From Nostoc sp. ATCC 43529 (GTDB lineage Bacteria; Cyanobacteriota; Cyanobacteriia; Cyanobacteriales; Nostocaceae), in contig LWTK01000094.1 in the NCBI GenBank assembly GCA_003326205.1, positions 248,001-312,000 on the forward strand: DNA of 64,000 nucleotides. Direction: 5' to 3'. Shown piece by piece: positions 9,496 through 18,194 of this stretch (position 1 is its first letter; every line of letters starts with the position of its first letter). Both the position numbers and the translations under genes were made by a program. Below the pieces are notes generated by a model. It did not search any database, was not told the origin of the DNA, and saw only the letters and a list, made by a program, of their open reading frames with translations.

Positions 9496-9586
9496 AATAT
9501 ATAAGTTATAAGCTTCTGTATTTCTACAATTTCAATGTATTTAAAATTAAAAGCTTTAAAAGCTATCCAAAACCTTTCAGTTTTTC

Positions 9587-9816
9587 TATACATTTTGTAC
9601 ATCATATTGACACAGATAAATTTACCATTATCAGCTTAGTATTGGGTTATGCCGTAATACTCATCAAAGTTAGTCTCTAAAATCTCACAAATAATTCTTT
9701 AGGGCTTGCCAATTCTTACAACTAGAATAACTGCTGTTCTCGCTTTTGTACATTTTGTATATATTTTATGTACAAAATGTATATTTTTTGTACATACTGG
9801 ACATATTGTACAATCT
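9587..9816. promoter_or_regulatory. Operator-like array of TACATTTTGTA palindromes in a divergent promoter region
   Basis: The 16-mer TATACATTTTGTACAT at 9587-9602 is the exact reverse complement of the 16-mer at 9768-9783. At 9749-9781 two perfect 11-bp arms, TACATTTTGTA and TACAAAATGTA, face each other across an 11-bp spacer; each arm is itself a TACA-N3-TGTA dyad. A further pair of TGTACA hexamers lies at 9789-9794 and 9807-9812. The spacing does not fit the cyanobacterial LexA box. The array separates the leftward 1081-residue gene from the rightward protease pair, which suggests a dimeric or oligomeric repressor controlling both. Confidence 0.65.
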
Positions 9817-9889
9817 GTGTTACCGATGTAAGCTCATAAACATAGCACAAAAGTTAAAACGTGTAGCATGTCATCTGTCTGCTTAATTT

Positions 9890-10585
9890 ATGAACAGGAG
9901 TGGTATGAAGATATTTGCTTACCATACTGAAGGTAAAAAGCCAGTATCCAACGATCGCGGTATTGATGCACTTGCCACTGCCTTGAAAGAAGTCCTCTCT
10001 AAGAATGAAGCGAATCAACACAAGCACGACTTCAAAAAAGTAGAAGAGAGCTTAAAAAAAATATTGGAACCAGAACCGATACGAAATTTTGTCCCCGATC
10101 TGAAAAAAGACTTTGTTCAGTCTGAATTTGAAACAGTAGGCACTCCTCAATGGTTGCAATTTACCAAAACGCACATAGTTAAGTTTCGCCAAAAGTATAA
10201 GAATATTCCTGTATACGGCGCTCAGGTTACCGTAGAAGTTGCCGAAGATAACGAACTACTGGCAATCAACTCAGCCATTGGCGATCCCAATGAGATAGAT
10301 TCATCTCCTAAATTTGAACCTGATGAAATCAAACAGCTGATTGAGGAAAAGGAAGATTATGAATCAACAGATTTAGACTTTAATCCAACTCTCTACTATT
10401 ACTACGACTCAAAAAATAAGCGCTGGCGACTCGTCTATATTACTGATATTAGGTTCAAAGAGACCAAAAACGGCAGCCAGTCCAAATTTATACTAAAAAT
10501 GGTAGACTATATAATTGATGCTCATACTAAAGAGATAGTTTTAGAGCTACCTCGTGTGAGAACCCTTCAAAAAGAGTTGAGATAG
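9890..10585 (+). CDS. Free-standing FTP/PepSY-type propeptide of an M4 metallopeptidase
   Basis: A 231-residue protein that corresponds to the fungalysin/thermolysin propeptide region only. The segment FTKTHIVKFRQKYKNIPVYG (about 93-112) is the FTP signature, with the usual VPVYGAQVTVEV continuation. The C-terminal half (TLYYYYDSKNKRWRLVYITD, then MVDYIIDAHTKEIV) matches the PepSY-like part that ends such propeptides. In ordinary M4 enzymes this is fused to the catalytic domain and serves as chaperone and inhibitor. Here it ends in a stop codon and the catalytic domain starts 174 bp downstream as its own ORF. No signal peptide is visible. The ATG at 9890 is followed by a second ATG at 9905 (MKIFAYHTEG); either could be used. 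Confidence 0.8.
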   Translation: MNRSGMKIFAYHTEGKKPVSNDRGIDALATALKEVLSKNEANQHKHDFKKVEESLKKILEPEPIRNFVPDLKKDFVQSEFETVGTPQWLQFTKTHIVKFRQKYKNIPVYGAQVTVEVAEDNELLAINSAIGDPNEIDSSPKFEPDEIKQLIEEKEDYESTDLDFNPTLYYYYDSKNKRWRLVYITDIRFKETKNGSQSKFILKMVDYIIDAHTKEIVLELPRVRTLQKELR

Positions 10586-10759
10586 AAAGTTAATCAGCAG
10601 TATTAAGTTTGCTTACAGCTCATATTTGCTCATGTAGCAGTATGAGCTTAATGGCGTTCATCAGTCACCAGTCAACGTCAAATCCCACCCTTAAAAAGGA
10701 ATGGGATGAGCTTAACGGAAGAGTAACTATATGTATCTACCAGAGGAGGAGACTTTCAA

Positions 10760-11737
10760 TTGTTCAGTAACTACACTTGCTCCCAGTGTCCCCAGTATTC
10801 TAACATACAACCATTAGAAAACAGCGGACTCAGTGTGTGCTGTAACTTTGGGTTCCTTAGCTATGAGCATTGGCCTCTTCCTGGCACAGATCGAGTTCAT
10901 CGTAATTGCGAACCGCAATGTATACAAGCTCACAATAATGTTGTTGAAGTGGCAACGTTCTTTACAGATGTACTAAACTACAGACCATACAATGGAACCG
11001 AAGCACACAATGTAACAAGACCATACTATACCTGTAGTATTAACTGTGTTGAAACCCCTGGTAATATAGAATGGAGATATGCAGCTTGGCTTGATAAATA
11101 CAAACAAGTAATTTTTGGACAGTGCCATGTCAACGGACAACTGCGTTCGCTTGCAACTGTTATAGATATAGTTGCTCATGAGTTTTTCCACGGTTTAAAT
11201 TATCAGGTTGTAGATTTTCAATATTATGGAGAGTCAGGGGCATTAGATGAGTCCTATGCAGATATTTTTGGTATTTTGGTTGCTAATTTCCAAAACAATG
11301 ATATCGGGACATGGAATTGGGAGATAGGAAGTGGTTTTGGTAGCAATGATAGAGCAGTACGGAATTTGAGCGATCCTGGTAGCTACGGTCAGCCTGAACA
11401 TATGAGGGATTACCGCCTGGTAACTGACGATCACGGCGGTGTTCACACCAATAGTGGTATTCATAATATAGCAGCTTACAATTTATTGACTTCCCAGGAT
11501 AGTCAAGGTAACTACCTCTTCGACGCCATGTCTGGAGCTATGCTTTTCTATAAGGCTTTATACGACTTGTCCGAACAATCTGGTTTTACTGATAGCCGCC
11601 GTGCTATTGAGCAAGCTGCAAAAACCCTATTTCGTAGAGATTATGCCCAACCGGAGACACTTCAAGCTATACTTCAAGCTATTGCTACAGCTTTTGACAA
11701 TGTAGGCATTGGTGACAACATCGGAATTTTTGAGTAG
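10760..11737 (+). CDS. M4 (thermolysin-family) metallopeptidase, catalytic domain only
   Basis: A 325-residue zinc metalloprotease. HEFFH at residues 140-144 supplies two zinc ligands and the catalytic Glu; E164 in GALDESYADIFG is the third ligand; H229 in DDHGGVHTNSG matches the catalytic His of thermolysin. The helical C-terminal lobe ends with the expected A..AFDNVGIG. Start chosen at TTG 10760 because a strong GAGGAGGAG ribosome site precedes it and the same frame has a stop at 10724. The protein starts directly at the mature domain, with an unusual Cys-rich N-terminus (C7, C10, C27, C28, C50, C54) and no signal peptide or propeptide. The upstream ORF supplies the propeptide. The subcellular site of action is unclear. 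Confidence 0.85.
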   Translation: MFSNYTCSQCPQYSNIQPLENSGLSVCCNFGFLSYEHWPLPGTDRVHRNCEPQCIQAHNNVVEVATFFTDVLNYRPYNGTEAHNVTRPYYTCSINCVETPGNIEWRYAAWLDKYKQVIFGQCHVNGQLRSLATVIDIVAHEFFHGLNYQVVDFQYYGESGALDESYADIFGILVANFQNNDIGTWNWEIGSGFGSNDRAVRNLSDPGSYGQPEHMRDYRLVTDDHGGVHTNSGIHNIAAYNLLTSQDSQGNYLFDAMSGAMLFYKALYDLSEQSGFTDSRRAIEQAAKTLFRRDYAQPETLQAILQAIATAFDNVGIGDNIGIFE

Positions 11738-11815
11738 GTATTTGGGTGGTTGTCGAGAGAGGTGGACTGGTAAAATTAGGCTTTAGATATCTAGTGAAAT
11801 TAAATATGCGTTGCC

Positions 11816-11850
11816 CAAAAGTAGGGCGAAAAATGTTCGCCCCTACTTCG
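11816..11850. repeat. AAGTAGGGCGAA...TTCGCCCCTACTT palindrome
   Basis: Inverted arms at 11819-11830 and 11836-11848 with one extra C. Located just past the M4 peptidase and similar to the GGGCGAAC/GTTCGCCC hairpin at 37862-37881. Interspersed cyanobacterial repeat; could act as a transcript-end hairpin. Confidence 0.6.
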
Positions 11851-11918
11851 TTTTCACAATTTGTTGCCAAAAGGCGATCGCTTTAGACTGTCATCAAATT
11901 AATATCAATCACCGCTAT

Positions 11919-12560
11919 TTAAGAATTGTGACGATTTTTTTCTAAGACCAAAAAATAATGGTATGGATAGGTAGGATCAATATATTCTTGTTTGACAGTT
12001 AACCCAGCTTCAGCAACAGAGTCTAAAATCCGCTTATTGGGATATCCTTTCAAACCCATTTCCCAGTAATGCTCGTCACACACTGGCGTTGTACTCCAGA
12101 ATTTTGGCACATTCAGTAATAAATGCCTTGGTCTACCTGAGAACGAAGTTTTGATTTGCAATGACAAATATTGAGTGCAATAAGGAATTGAAATCACCAA
12201 AAATTTCTTTGTTGCAATGGCAAGTTTTTTTAGGGCTTGTTCTGACTGTTCATAGGGGAAATGTTCCAGCACTTGAAATAAGACGATCGCATCAAATTTA
12301 TCTTTTGGCAAAGAAAAATCTGTGGTCAGATCCAAAATCATGTCTGGCTTAAGATTGGGGTCAACATCAGCAGTGCTAACGTTGTATCCATTGTTTTTTA
12401 AGAGGTCTGTTAATAGCGAGTTAAAAATCCCAATTTCCAAAACATTTTTTACCTGATTACCCAGCGAAAAAATTAGACGCAACTGGTGGTGGTAACTAAT
12501 AAGCCGATTTTTTGATAAATATTCGGAATTTCTAATATCTAAGGAGGTGATGAGTTGCAT
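11919..12560 (-). CDS. Class I SAM-dependent methyltransferase
   Basis: A 213-residue methyltransferase of the Methyltransf_11/23 type; substrate unknown. Motif I is degenerate (VLEIGIFNSLLTDLL, about 41-55), followed by the acidic motif II (VSTADVDPN) and motif IV/post-IV (FDAIVLFQVLEHF). IPYCTQYLSLQIK and the C-terminal EYIDPTYPYHYFLVLEKN resemble bacterial methyltransferases acting on small molecules or surface glycans. No operon partner: the neighbours are a repeat on one side and a 430-bp spacer on the other. Confidence 0.8.
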   Translation of the reverse strand: MQLITSLDIRNSEYLSKNRLISYHHQLRLIFSLGNQVKNVLEIGIFNSLLTDLLKNNGYNVSTADVDPNLKPDMILDLTTDFSLPKDKFDAIVLFQVLEHFPYEQSEQALKKLAIATKKFLVISIPYCTQYLSLQIKTSFSGRPRHLLLNVPKFWSTTPVCDEHYWEMGLKGYPNKRILDSVAEAGLTVKQEYIDPTYPYHYFLVLEKNRHNS

Positions 12561-12990
12561 AGATAATGCTTACCTAAACTGATGGAGTAACAAATGCAGT
12601 GCATACAACTACAGGATTCCCAGAAAAATAGGGAAAATAACACCACTATGATTTTGAGCGAAATAGTTCTATAGCCATAAAAGCTTGTAGAACAATTACT
12701 TAGGATTGCAACATATACTAGTAACGTATTTTTCACTAAAATTAAGGTACATAACGATTCTTCTTTGGATACCATAGATGGTGGGGTAGTACGGCTGGCT
12801 ATACTAGCTTACAAAAGCAAGCCAATGTAGCTGTCTAACTTTCACGCACCTCATAGAAATTTCTAGATTGTTCCCAAAGAAAATCTGGATAGCTTTTGTT
12901 TTGGAAAGGTTTCCAGAGAAGTATTTCAAATTTCGTGAAAAATTCAGTTTAGCTATCAGTAATATCTATCGTTGTACGAGTATAAGAAAA
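12561..12990. other. Spacer between divergent methyltransferase and amidase genes
   Basis: No convincing gene. It should hold both promoters. An in-frame extension of the amidase ORF back to a TTG at 12868 lies inside it but looks untranslated (see the amidase entry). Confidence 0.5.
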
Positions 12991-13869
12991 ATGAGGTTTA
13001 CAGACTGGGCGACTAGAGTAATGTTCATCTCGCTGATGTTCGCCGCTCTAATTATAGTGCTGCTGATTGGACGAGGGGTGCAAGTAGAAAATAATACAAT
13101 TACAGCTAATACATCTAATACATCAAAAACGGAGGTTACAGCCTGGAGTCAATATCCCCAGGCGCAATTTCAATCAGCCAAAGAACCAAAGCAGAAATCT
13201 CAGACTATTATCAAATCTCCAGTCAAAACAAATCAGCCTGTAGCAAGGTACGCAACCACTCAAGCTTTTGCACAGTACAGACCTAATTATCAAATTGTCT
13301 CAGTTAACCCAAGTAACTACGGTGAACGGTACACCACAGACGTTAATGGTAAACCTCTCAACAACCAACCAATTATCGTCCTCCATGAAACTGGTTATTC
13401 TGCTTCCAGCGCGATTAATTTTTTTCAAGTTGCTCATAGTGATGAAAATGTACAAGCCAGTTACCACGCTTTAATTAAGTTAGATGGGACGGTGGTTTAT
13501 TTAGTACCCCCAGACAAACGAGCTTTTGGTGCAGGTAACTCAGTATTTGAGGGTTCAGAGGGTTTGGAAACTGTGCAGACTAATCCAAATTTGCCTCCGT
13601 CTGTGAATAATTTTGCTTATCACGTTTCTTTAGAAACACCACCAGATAGTTATGACAGCGGTAGCGCACAAACTCATAGTGGCTATACGGAAGCTCAATA
13701 TAATTCTCTTGCTTGGTTAATTGCTCAAAGTCAAGTTCCTGAAGATCGCATCACTACTCACAAACTAGTAGACCGTTCGAGTAAAAAAGTTGACCCCATT
13801 AATTTTGATGGTAATAAGTTTCTAGAGTTACTAAGTCTTTACCGTCAGGTCAGACCAATTTATAGATAA
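12991..13869 (+). CDS. N-acetylmuramoyl-L-alanine amidase (Amidase_2 family)
   Basis: Cleaves the amide bond between muramic acid and the stem peptide of peptidoglycan. From ATG 12991 the protein has 292 residues: a basic N-terminus, one membrane-anchor/signal helix (MFISLMFAALIIVLLIGRG), a low-complexity linker, then the amidase domain. The first zinc His is in PIIVLHETGYSAS; the other ligands are expected in HVSLETP and in the HKLVDRSSKKVDP region. SYHALIKLDGTVVYLVP is the family's second signature. The ORF can be extended to TTG 12868, but ATG 12991 places the hydrophobic helix at the N-terminus. Likely periplasmic, in cell-wall turnover or filament septum remodelling. Confidence 0.88.
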   Translation: MRFTDWATRVMFISLMFAALIIVLLIGRGVQVENNTITANTSNTSKTEVTAWSQYPQAQFQSAKEPKQKSQTIIKSPVKTNQPVARYATTQAFAQYRPNYQIVSVNPSNYGERYTTDVNGKPLNNQPIIVLHETGYSASSAINFFQVAHSDENVQASYHALIKLDGTVVYLVPPDKRAFGAGNSVFEGSEGLETVQTNPNLPPSVNNFAYHVSLETPPDSYDSGSAQTHSGYTEAQYNSLAWLIAQSQVPEDRITTHKLVDRSSKKVDPINFDGNKFLELLSLYRQVRPIYR

Positions 13870-13904
13870 ATTAAGGTTATCCCTCCTCTGACAACGGTTT
13901 TTGC

Positions 13905-13960
13905 GTTGACTGTTGACTGATGAGTGTTGACGGTCAACAATCAACAATCAACAGTTAACG
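13905..13960. repeat. Heptameric STRR (GTTGACT / CAACAGT)
   Basis: Short direct heptamers GTTGACT...GTTGACG followed by CAACAAT heptamers of opposite sense, giving a potential hairpin between the convergent amidase and RloB-like genes. Confidence 0.7.
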
Positions 13961-13970
13961 CTATAGTAAA

Positions 13971-14636
13971 TCATTTAAATTCTTTTTGCTTTATAAGTTC
14001 TTGAACTAAGATATGTACTTTAGTTGATGGGTTAGTACATCCGTCTTCGTTGGGGTGATTTTGTTGTAATTCCGCAGAATTTTTAAGTGCGTTTTCTAGC
14101 TTTGGCTTAAGTTTATGGTAAAGTTTTACATCACTTTTATCATAATTTTCTTTTGTTTTCAGAACGCCTGCTTTTCTCATTTCTATCTCTAGCCTTGGAC
14201 ATAATTCTTTATAGTTAATAAAAGGAGCAGTGGTATAAAGATAATGAAGTAAAAACCAAAATTCAAAACAAGGGATTGATGTTATACAAGCAAAATTATT
14301 TTCTTGAGCTTTTAAAAGTGCTTGTTTAAATTTTTCAATTTTATTATCGTCATCAAAAACACAAAAAACTCGATCGAATTTGAGTTGGTTTCCCTTTTCG
14401 GTTTCTAATTTATTTTCTTGAACTAAGCTACAGGTTTTATCTATAATTTTGAGAGGATCGCCACCGGAAGCAGAAACTATTCTAATGTCTGTTGTTGATA
14501 ACTTTAAGTCGTGTTTTAAAGCATTAAAATAGTTATATTCTGTCTCCTGCCCTTCAACTACAATTAAAAAGTTGTCTCTAGATTTTTTATTTCCTGAACG
14601 TCGCCTTAAATCATTAGTAGATTTTCCTTTTGGCAT
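13971..14636 (-). CDS. RloB-like TOPRIM-type protein, candidate defence effector
   Basis: A 221-residue protein matching RloB. An Arg/Lys-rich N-terminus (NDLRRRSGNKKSRDN) precedes a TOPRIM-like core: FLIVVEGQETEYNYF with E28, and VFCVFDDDNKI with D95 and D97 as the DxD metal-binding pair. A conserved CFEFWFLLHY segment follows. The gene starts 5 bp after the stop of the ATPase gene, so the two are one operon and probably translationally coupled. RloA/RloB genes were first noted in restriction-modification loci, and ATPase plus TOPRIM pairs (OLD, PARIS) are anti-phage systems. The defence role here is inferred from family and context. Confidence 0.8.
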   Translation of the reverse strand: MPKGKSTNDLRRRSGNKKSRDNFLIVVEGQETEYNYFNALKHDLKLSTTDIRIVSASGGDPLKIIDKTCSLVQENKLETEKGNQLKFDRVFCVFDDDNKIEKFKQALLKAQENNFACITSIPCFEFWFLLHYLYTTAPFINYKELCPRLEIEMRKAGVLKTKENYDKSDVKLYHKLKPKLENALKNSAELQQNHPNEDGCTNPSTKVHILVQELIKQKEFK

Positions 14637-14641
14637 ATTCC

Positions 14642-15931
14642 TTAAATACTTAGGCCATTAATAAAAGGAATTCCGCCATACCTGCCTCGTAGATAACCTT
14701 TTTGTAATGATTCATCTTCACGAGGTTGAAAATCTAATAATGAATATAGCTTAGTCATACTTTTATCTTTTTCAGTAAACCATACCTGGTCTCGTCGTAA
14801 CATTTCTGCATCTAAAAGTATGGTGTCATGAGTTGTAAATATTAATTGAGCATTATTTTTATTAATTTCTGGATCGTTAAACATCTTAAGTAATGCTTTG
14901 GAAAGCACTGGATGTAAACTTCTATCTAATTCATCTACTAGCAAGACTTCTCCGTCTTCTAATACATACAACCAAAGCCCAGCCATTTCAAATAAACGTT
15001 GTGTACCATCAGACTCATCATCCATATCAAATTCTATTTCTTCATCGGAATCATTCATTCTATGAATCGTTATTACATCTAATTGATGAATATTAATATT
15101 TCTCTTTAGCTGTTCATATTCCTCTTTATTTAAATGGTTAAAAAAAGAAGATAGGTTTTCAGGTATAGGTTTTTCTTCTATTTTGATTCCTGAAATGCCG
15201 ATATCTGCTTCACTCAGTAATTTAGCAACTCTGGTTTTAAGAGTATCATCTTCATCAAATATACTAAGAGTAAATCCCATAGTATGAGAACTGGAAGTAA
15301 GAATATTTATTTCATCTTCAAACCATTTAAATATCTGTGTTAGTTGAGGATGATTATTTTGTGCCGCATGAGATAAAAACAAAGAATTAGAACGCACAAA
15401 TTTTTTAATACGTGACTTTTCTCCCTTTAGTCCTTTGCCAAAAGACCATTTGTATCCTTCATCTACTTGAAATTTGGGATTATCTGGTATGTATTGTCGA
15501 GAAAACCAATTTTGTTGATGTTCATTTGGGTAGGCAATTAACCACTCTTCATATACGCGTTCTCGATTGAGAGATATTCCATATTCATAACGAGTACCTT
15601 GATGAATAAAAACTACTTCAAAATTAGTAGGATGTTTTGCTGATTGGCTATTTAGTTTAAATGGTTCAATTGGTAACTTTTCACCAACTTGCATTTTACT
15701 AGCCGAGTTCATGACTAGTGTTCTTAGTGTCTGTATAGCCCGCAGCAAATTGCTTTTACCTGAAGCGTTAGGACCATAAATTACAGCACTGGTAAGTAAG
15801 CGTAGTTTATCAGTGTTCGGCATCATAAAACTATTAGTATATAGCATCTTTTCATCTTCAGATGCCACCATACTCAATGTTTGTTTTTCCTGTATCGAAC
15901 GATAATTTTCTACGCTGAATTCAATAAGCAT
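14642..15931 (-). CDS. RloA-like AAA/SMC-type ATPase of the RloAB pair
   Basis: A 429-residue ABC/SMC-type ATPase of the AAA_15/21 group. The N-terminal MLIEFSVENYRSIQEKQTLS strand is typical of RecF/OLD-like ATPases. Walker A is GPNASGKSN (about 53-61). Walker B and the following acidic residue are in VLLVDELDRSLHP, with a C-terminal switch His in IFTTHDTILL. An insertion of about 150 residues between them (ISLNRERVYEEWLIAYP... onwards) would form the lid or coiled-coil. First gene of the two-gene operon with the TOPRIM-like protein. Expected role: a sensor/ATPase controlling the TOPRIM subunit. The ATG is followed by a clear start to the domain. Confidence 0.85.
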   Translation of the reverse strand: MLIEFSVENYRSIQEKQTLSMVASEDEKMLYTNSFMMPNTDKLRLLTSAVIYGPNASGKSNLLRAIQTLRTLVMNSASKMQVGEKLPIEPFKLNSQSAKHPTNFEVVFIHQGTRYEYGISLNRERVYEEWLIAYPNEHQQNWFSRQYIPDNPKFQVDEGYKWSFGKGLKGEKSRIKKFVRSNSLFLSHAAQNNHPQLTQIFKWFEDEINILTSSSHTMGFTLSIFDEDDTLKTRVAKLLSEADIGISGIKIEEKPIPENLSSFFNHLNKEEYEQLKRNINIHQLDVITIHRMNDSDEEIEFDMDDESDGTQRLFEMAGLWLYVLEDGEVLLVDELDRSLHPVLSKALLKMFNDPEINKNNAQLIFTTHDTILLDAEMLRRDQVWFTEKDKSMTKLYSLLDFQPREDESLQKGYLRGRYGGIPFINGLSI

Positions 15932-16044
15932 AACTGTAATCTTAATTAGTTATGTTCACATAAAATATAAATTGCTGAAAATAGCAAAAGTTACAGATAC
16001 TATTTTCAGGCTGAATTATTAATTTAAGCATACAGGCATAATAA

Positions 16045-16076
16045 ACAAATAGCTCTAGCCTTTGAGCTAGAGCTAG
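16045..16076 (-). terminator. Terminator-like hairpin of ribBA
   Basis: TAGCTCTAGC (16050-16059) and GCTAGAGCTA (16066-16075) are perfect 10-bp arms with a 6-nt loop. Reading leftward the stem is followed by TTTGTTTATTAT. It lies about 50 bp past the ribBA stop. Confidence 0.6.
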
Positions 16077-16123
16077 ATTACAAATTTAGATAAATGATGC
16101 GAATATGAGGACATAGTTTGTCC

Positions 16124-17797
16124 CTATTTGCTAAAGCTGTAAATTTGCTGTGTCTCCAAGCGATCGCTAATCGATGAAGGCAGTGTACCATCCGAGAACA
16201 CCTGCCGATCTAGTTGAACTTGTAAATTACTCAAAGGATCGCTACCAGAAGAAATCAGAAATTCTAGTTTCTGAATATACGGTAAAGTTACGAGTTTATC
16301 TAGAATCTGGAAGATTGCTTGCAGGTAAGGATGACCGCTTTGGCGATACCAGTCACAGCTAGCAACTTTTGGCTGATCGAAACCCAAGTGTATTGTTAAA
16401 GATGGTTCGTCAAATAAAGCGATCGCCAAAGGACGCGCCTCTTCCTGCAATAATAAATCGTGGCTTCTCGCTAAATGTCGCAGTTTTTCTAGACGTTCAT
16501 AGCGTTTTGTCACCAACTGCGGGTCATCTTGCCAGTGAATTGCCACTGTTACCAAATAAGTCTGTAACAGCATGTGACCCAGCTTTTTAGCCTTTGTTGC
16601 CAGGTAATACGAATTGTAGTCATTGGCCTCAATTAATAATGGCACGCGATCGACTACTTCCAATCCATAACCTTTAACTCCAGCAATTTTACGGGGATTA
16701 TTGGTAATTAAGCGAATCTTTTTTACACCCAAATCCATGAGCATTTGTGCCCCCATACCGTAGTCTCGCAAGTCGGCGGGAAATCCTAAACGCTCGTTGG
16801 CTTCTACTGTATCCAGTCCCATATCCTGCAAAGAATAGGCTTTGAGTTTATTAATCAAGCCGATTCCCCGCCCTTCTTGACGCAGGTATACAACGACACC
16901 CTGACCAGCATTTTCAATCATTTTCAGTGCCGCAACCAGTTGCATCCGACAGTCGCAACGCAAAGAACCCAAAGCATCGCCAGTTAAACATTCTGAGTGC
17001 ATCCGCACCATCACCGGCTCATCTTTGAAATTCGCTGGATCTCCCTTGACAATTGCTACATGTTCTGTATTGTCTAAGGTGTGGCGATAAGCGTAAATTT
17101 CAAACTGACCGAATTGACTGGGCAGCTTAGTAACAACCTCACGATACACTAGGCGATCGTGTTTGAGGCGATAACTAATTAAATCTGCAATACTGATAAT
17201 TTTTAAATTGTGATGTTTAGCATATTCAATTAATTGCTGCAACCGCGCCATTGAGCCATCAGGGTTTTGAATTTCACAAATTACCCCAGCTGGGTATAAT
17301 CCTGCTAACCGGGCTAAATCCACAGCCGCTTCTGTATGTCCTGCGCGTTTAAGTACGCCTCCAGCTTTTGCCCGAATGGGAAAAATATGTCCGGGACGAC
17401 GTAAATCGGTAGGTGTTGTAGCTGGATTGAGAGTAACCTGGATAGTGCGGGCGCGGTCTTCGGCTGAGATGCCTGTAGTCACACCCAAATGCGGGCCGGC
17501 GTCGATACTGACGGTGAAGGCAGTCTGGTTAGTATCTGTAATATTGCTCACCATCAAGGGTAAGTCTAATTCGTCTAAGCGATCGCCTGTCATTGCCAAA
17601 CAAATTAGCCCTCTAGCTTCCACGGCCATAAAATTAATCATGTCGGGTGTGGCAAATTGGGCAGCGCAAATCAAATCGCCTTCATTTTCTCTATTTTCAT
17701 CATCTACCACCACAATGACACGACCGGCTTTGAGGTCTGCCAAGGCGGCATCAATTGTATCAAATTGAAAAACTTGGGTAGTCTTAGGCTGTGACAC
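16124..17797 (-). CDS. ribBA: Bifunctional DHBP synthase / GTP cyclohydrolase II (riboflavin biosynthesis)
   Basis: A 557-residue fusion enzyme. Residues ~10-210 are 3,4-dihydroxy-2-butanone-4-phosphate synthase (DDENRENEGDLICAAQFATP; RAGHTEAAVDLARLAGL). Residues ~215-415 are GTP cyclohydrolase II with the zinc cysteines in GDALGSLRCDCRMQL and the RQEGRGIGLINKLKAY motif. A C-terminal tail of about 140 residues (from VTVAIHWQDDPQLV) is the extension seen in cyanobacterial RibBA. It makes both committed precursors of riboflavin from ribulose-5-phosphate and GTP. Single gene. No FMN riboswitch was recognised in the ~60 bp before the start, which runs into a G-rich repeat. Confidence 0.96.
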   Translation of the reverse strand: MSQPKTTQVFQFDTIDAALADLKAGRVIVVVDDENRENEGDLICAAQFATPDMINFMAVEARGLICLAMTGDRLDELDLPLMVSNITDTNQTAFTVSIDAGPHLGVTTGISAEDRARTIQVTLNPATTPTDLRRPGHIFPIRAKAGGVLKRAGHTEAAVDLARLAGLYPAGVICEIQNPDGSMARLQQLIEYAKHHNLKIISIADLISYRLKHDRLVYREVVTKLPSQFGQFEIYAYRHTLDNTEHVAIVKGDPANFKDEPVMVRMHSECLTGDALGSLRCDCRMQLVAALKMIENAGQGVVVYLRQEGRGIGLINKLKAYSLQDMGLDTVEANERLGFPADLRDYGMGAQMLMDLGVKKIRLITNNPRKIAGVKGYGLEVVDRVPLLIEANDYNSYYLATKAKKLGHMLLQTYLVTVAIHWQDDPQLVTKRYERLEKLRHLARSHDLLLQEEARPLAIALFDEPSLTIHLGFDQPKVASCDWYRQSGHPYLQAIFQILDKLVTLPYIQKLEFLISSGSDPLSNLQVQLDRQVFSDGTLPSSISDRLETQQIYSFSK

Positions 17798-17914
17798 AGA
17801 AATTCCAGCTACCTAACGTAAATTTTTTTAACAATTTCTTCTATTAGATTGTAGCTCCTTTATAAGCCAGAGAAGTAGACTAGCAATGATTTGATAACAT
17901 GGCAAAAATTTCTG

Positions 17915-18120
17915 CCACTATGGGGGACGTGGGGATATGGGGACGCGGGAACATGGGGACGCGGGGACACGGGGACGCGGGGACAGGAAAAAACAGGGAT
18001 ATGGGGACACGGGAACACACGGATTTCTTTCCCTTCGTTCCTGCCTCTTTCCGTGTCCACTTGCTTCCTCTTCTTTCCCCGCGTCACCGCGTCTCCCCGT
18101 CCCCGCGTCCTCTTCTTGTA
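17915..18120. repeat. Long GC-rich STRR array (GGGGACR / GCGTCYC)
   Basis: Many heptamers such as GGGGACG and GGGGACA, then the complementary-sense CGTCTCC/CCGCGTC units after about 18010, so the array can fold back on itself. It fills the divergent ribBA-argC spacer. ORFs across it are artefacts. Confidence 0.85.
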
Positions 18121-18194
18121 GGCTGTGCCTCAGGTGGCTGATATGTTGATAGCTGGGAACGAATTAACCATTCATGGGATAAGGATTTGGGATC

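Noticed and set aside
9744..9816. LexA (SOS) box in the TGTAC-rich spacer
   Set aside because: The GTAC and GTWC half-sites do not occur at the spacing of the cyanobacterial LexA consensus; the dyads are of the TACA-N3-TGTA kind.
12539..12775. 78-codon minus-strand ORF upstream of the methyltransferase
   Set aside because: Overlaps the methyltransferase start and reads as a Cys/Ser/Leu-rich translation of AT-rich spacer without a ribosome site.
16045..17860. FMN riboswitch for ribBA
   Set aside because: The leader is only about 60 bp before a G-rich repeat array and shows none of the conserved riboswitch blocks.
17860..18149. Four short ORFs on both strands
   Set aside because: They translate the GGGGACR heptamer array in different frames.
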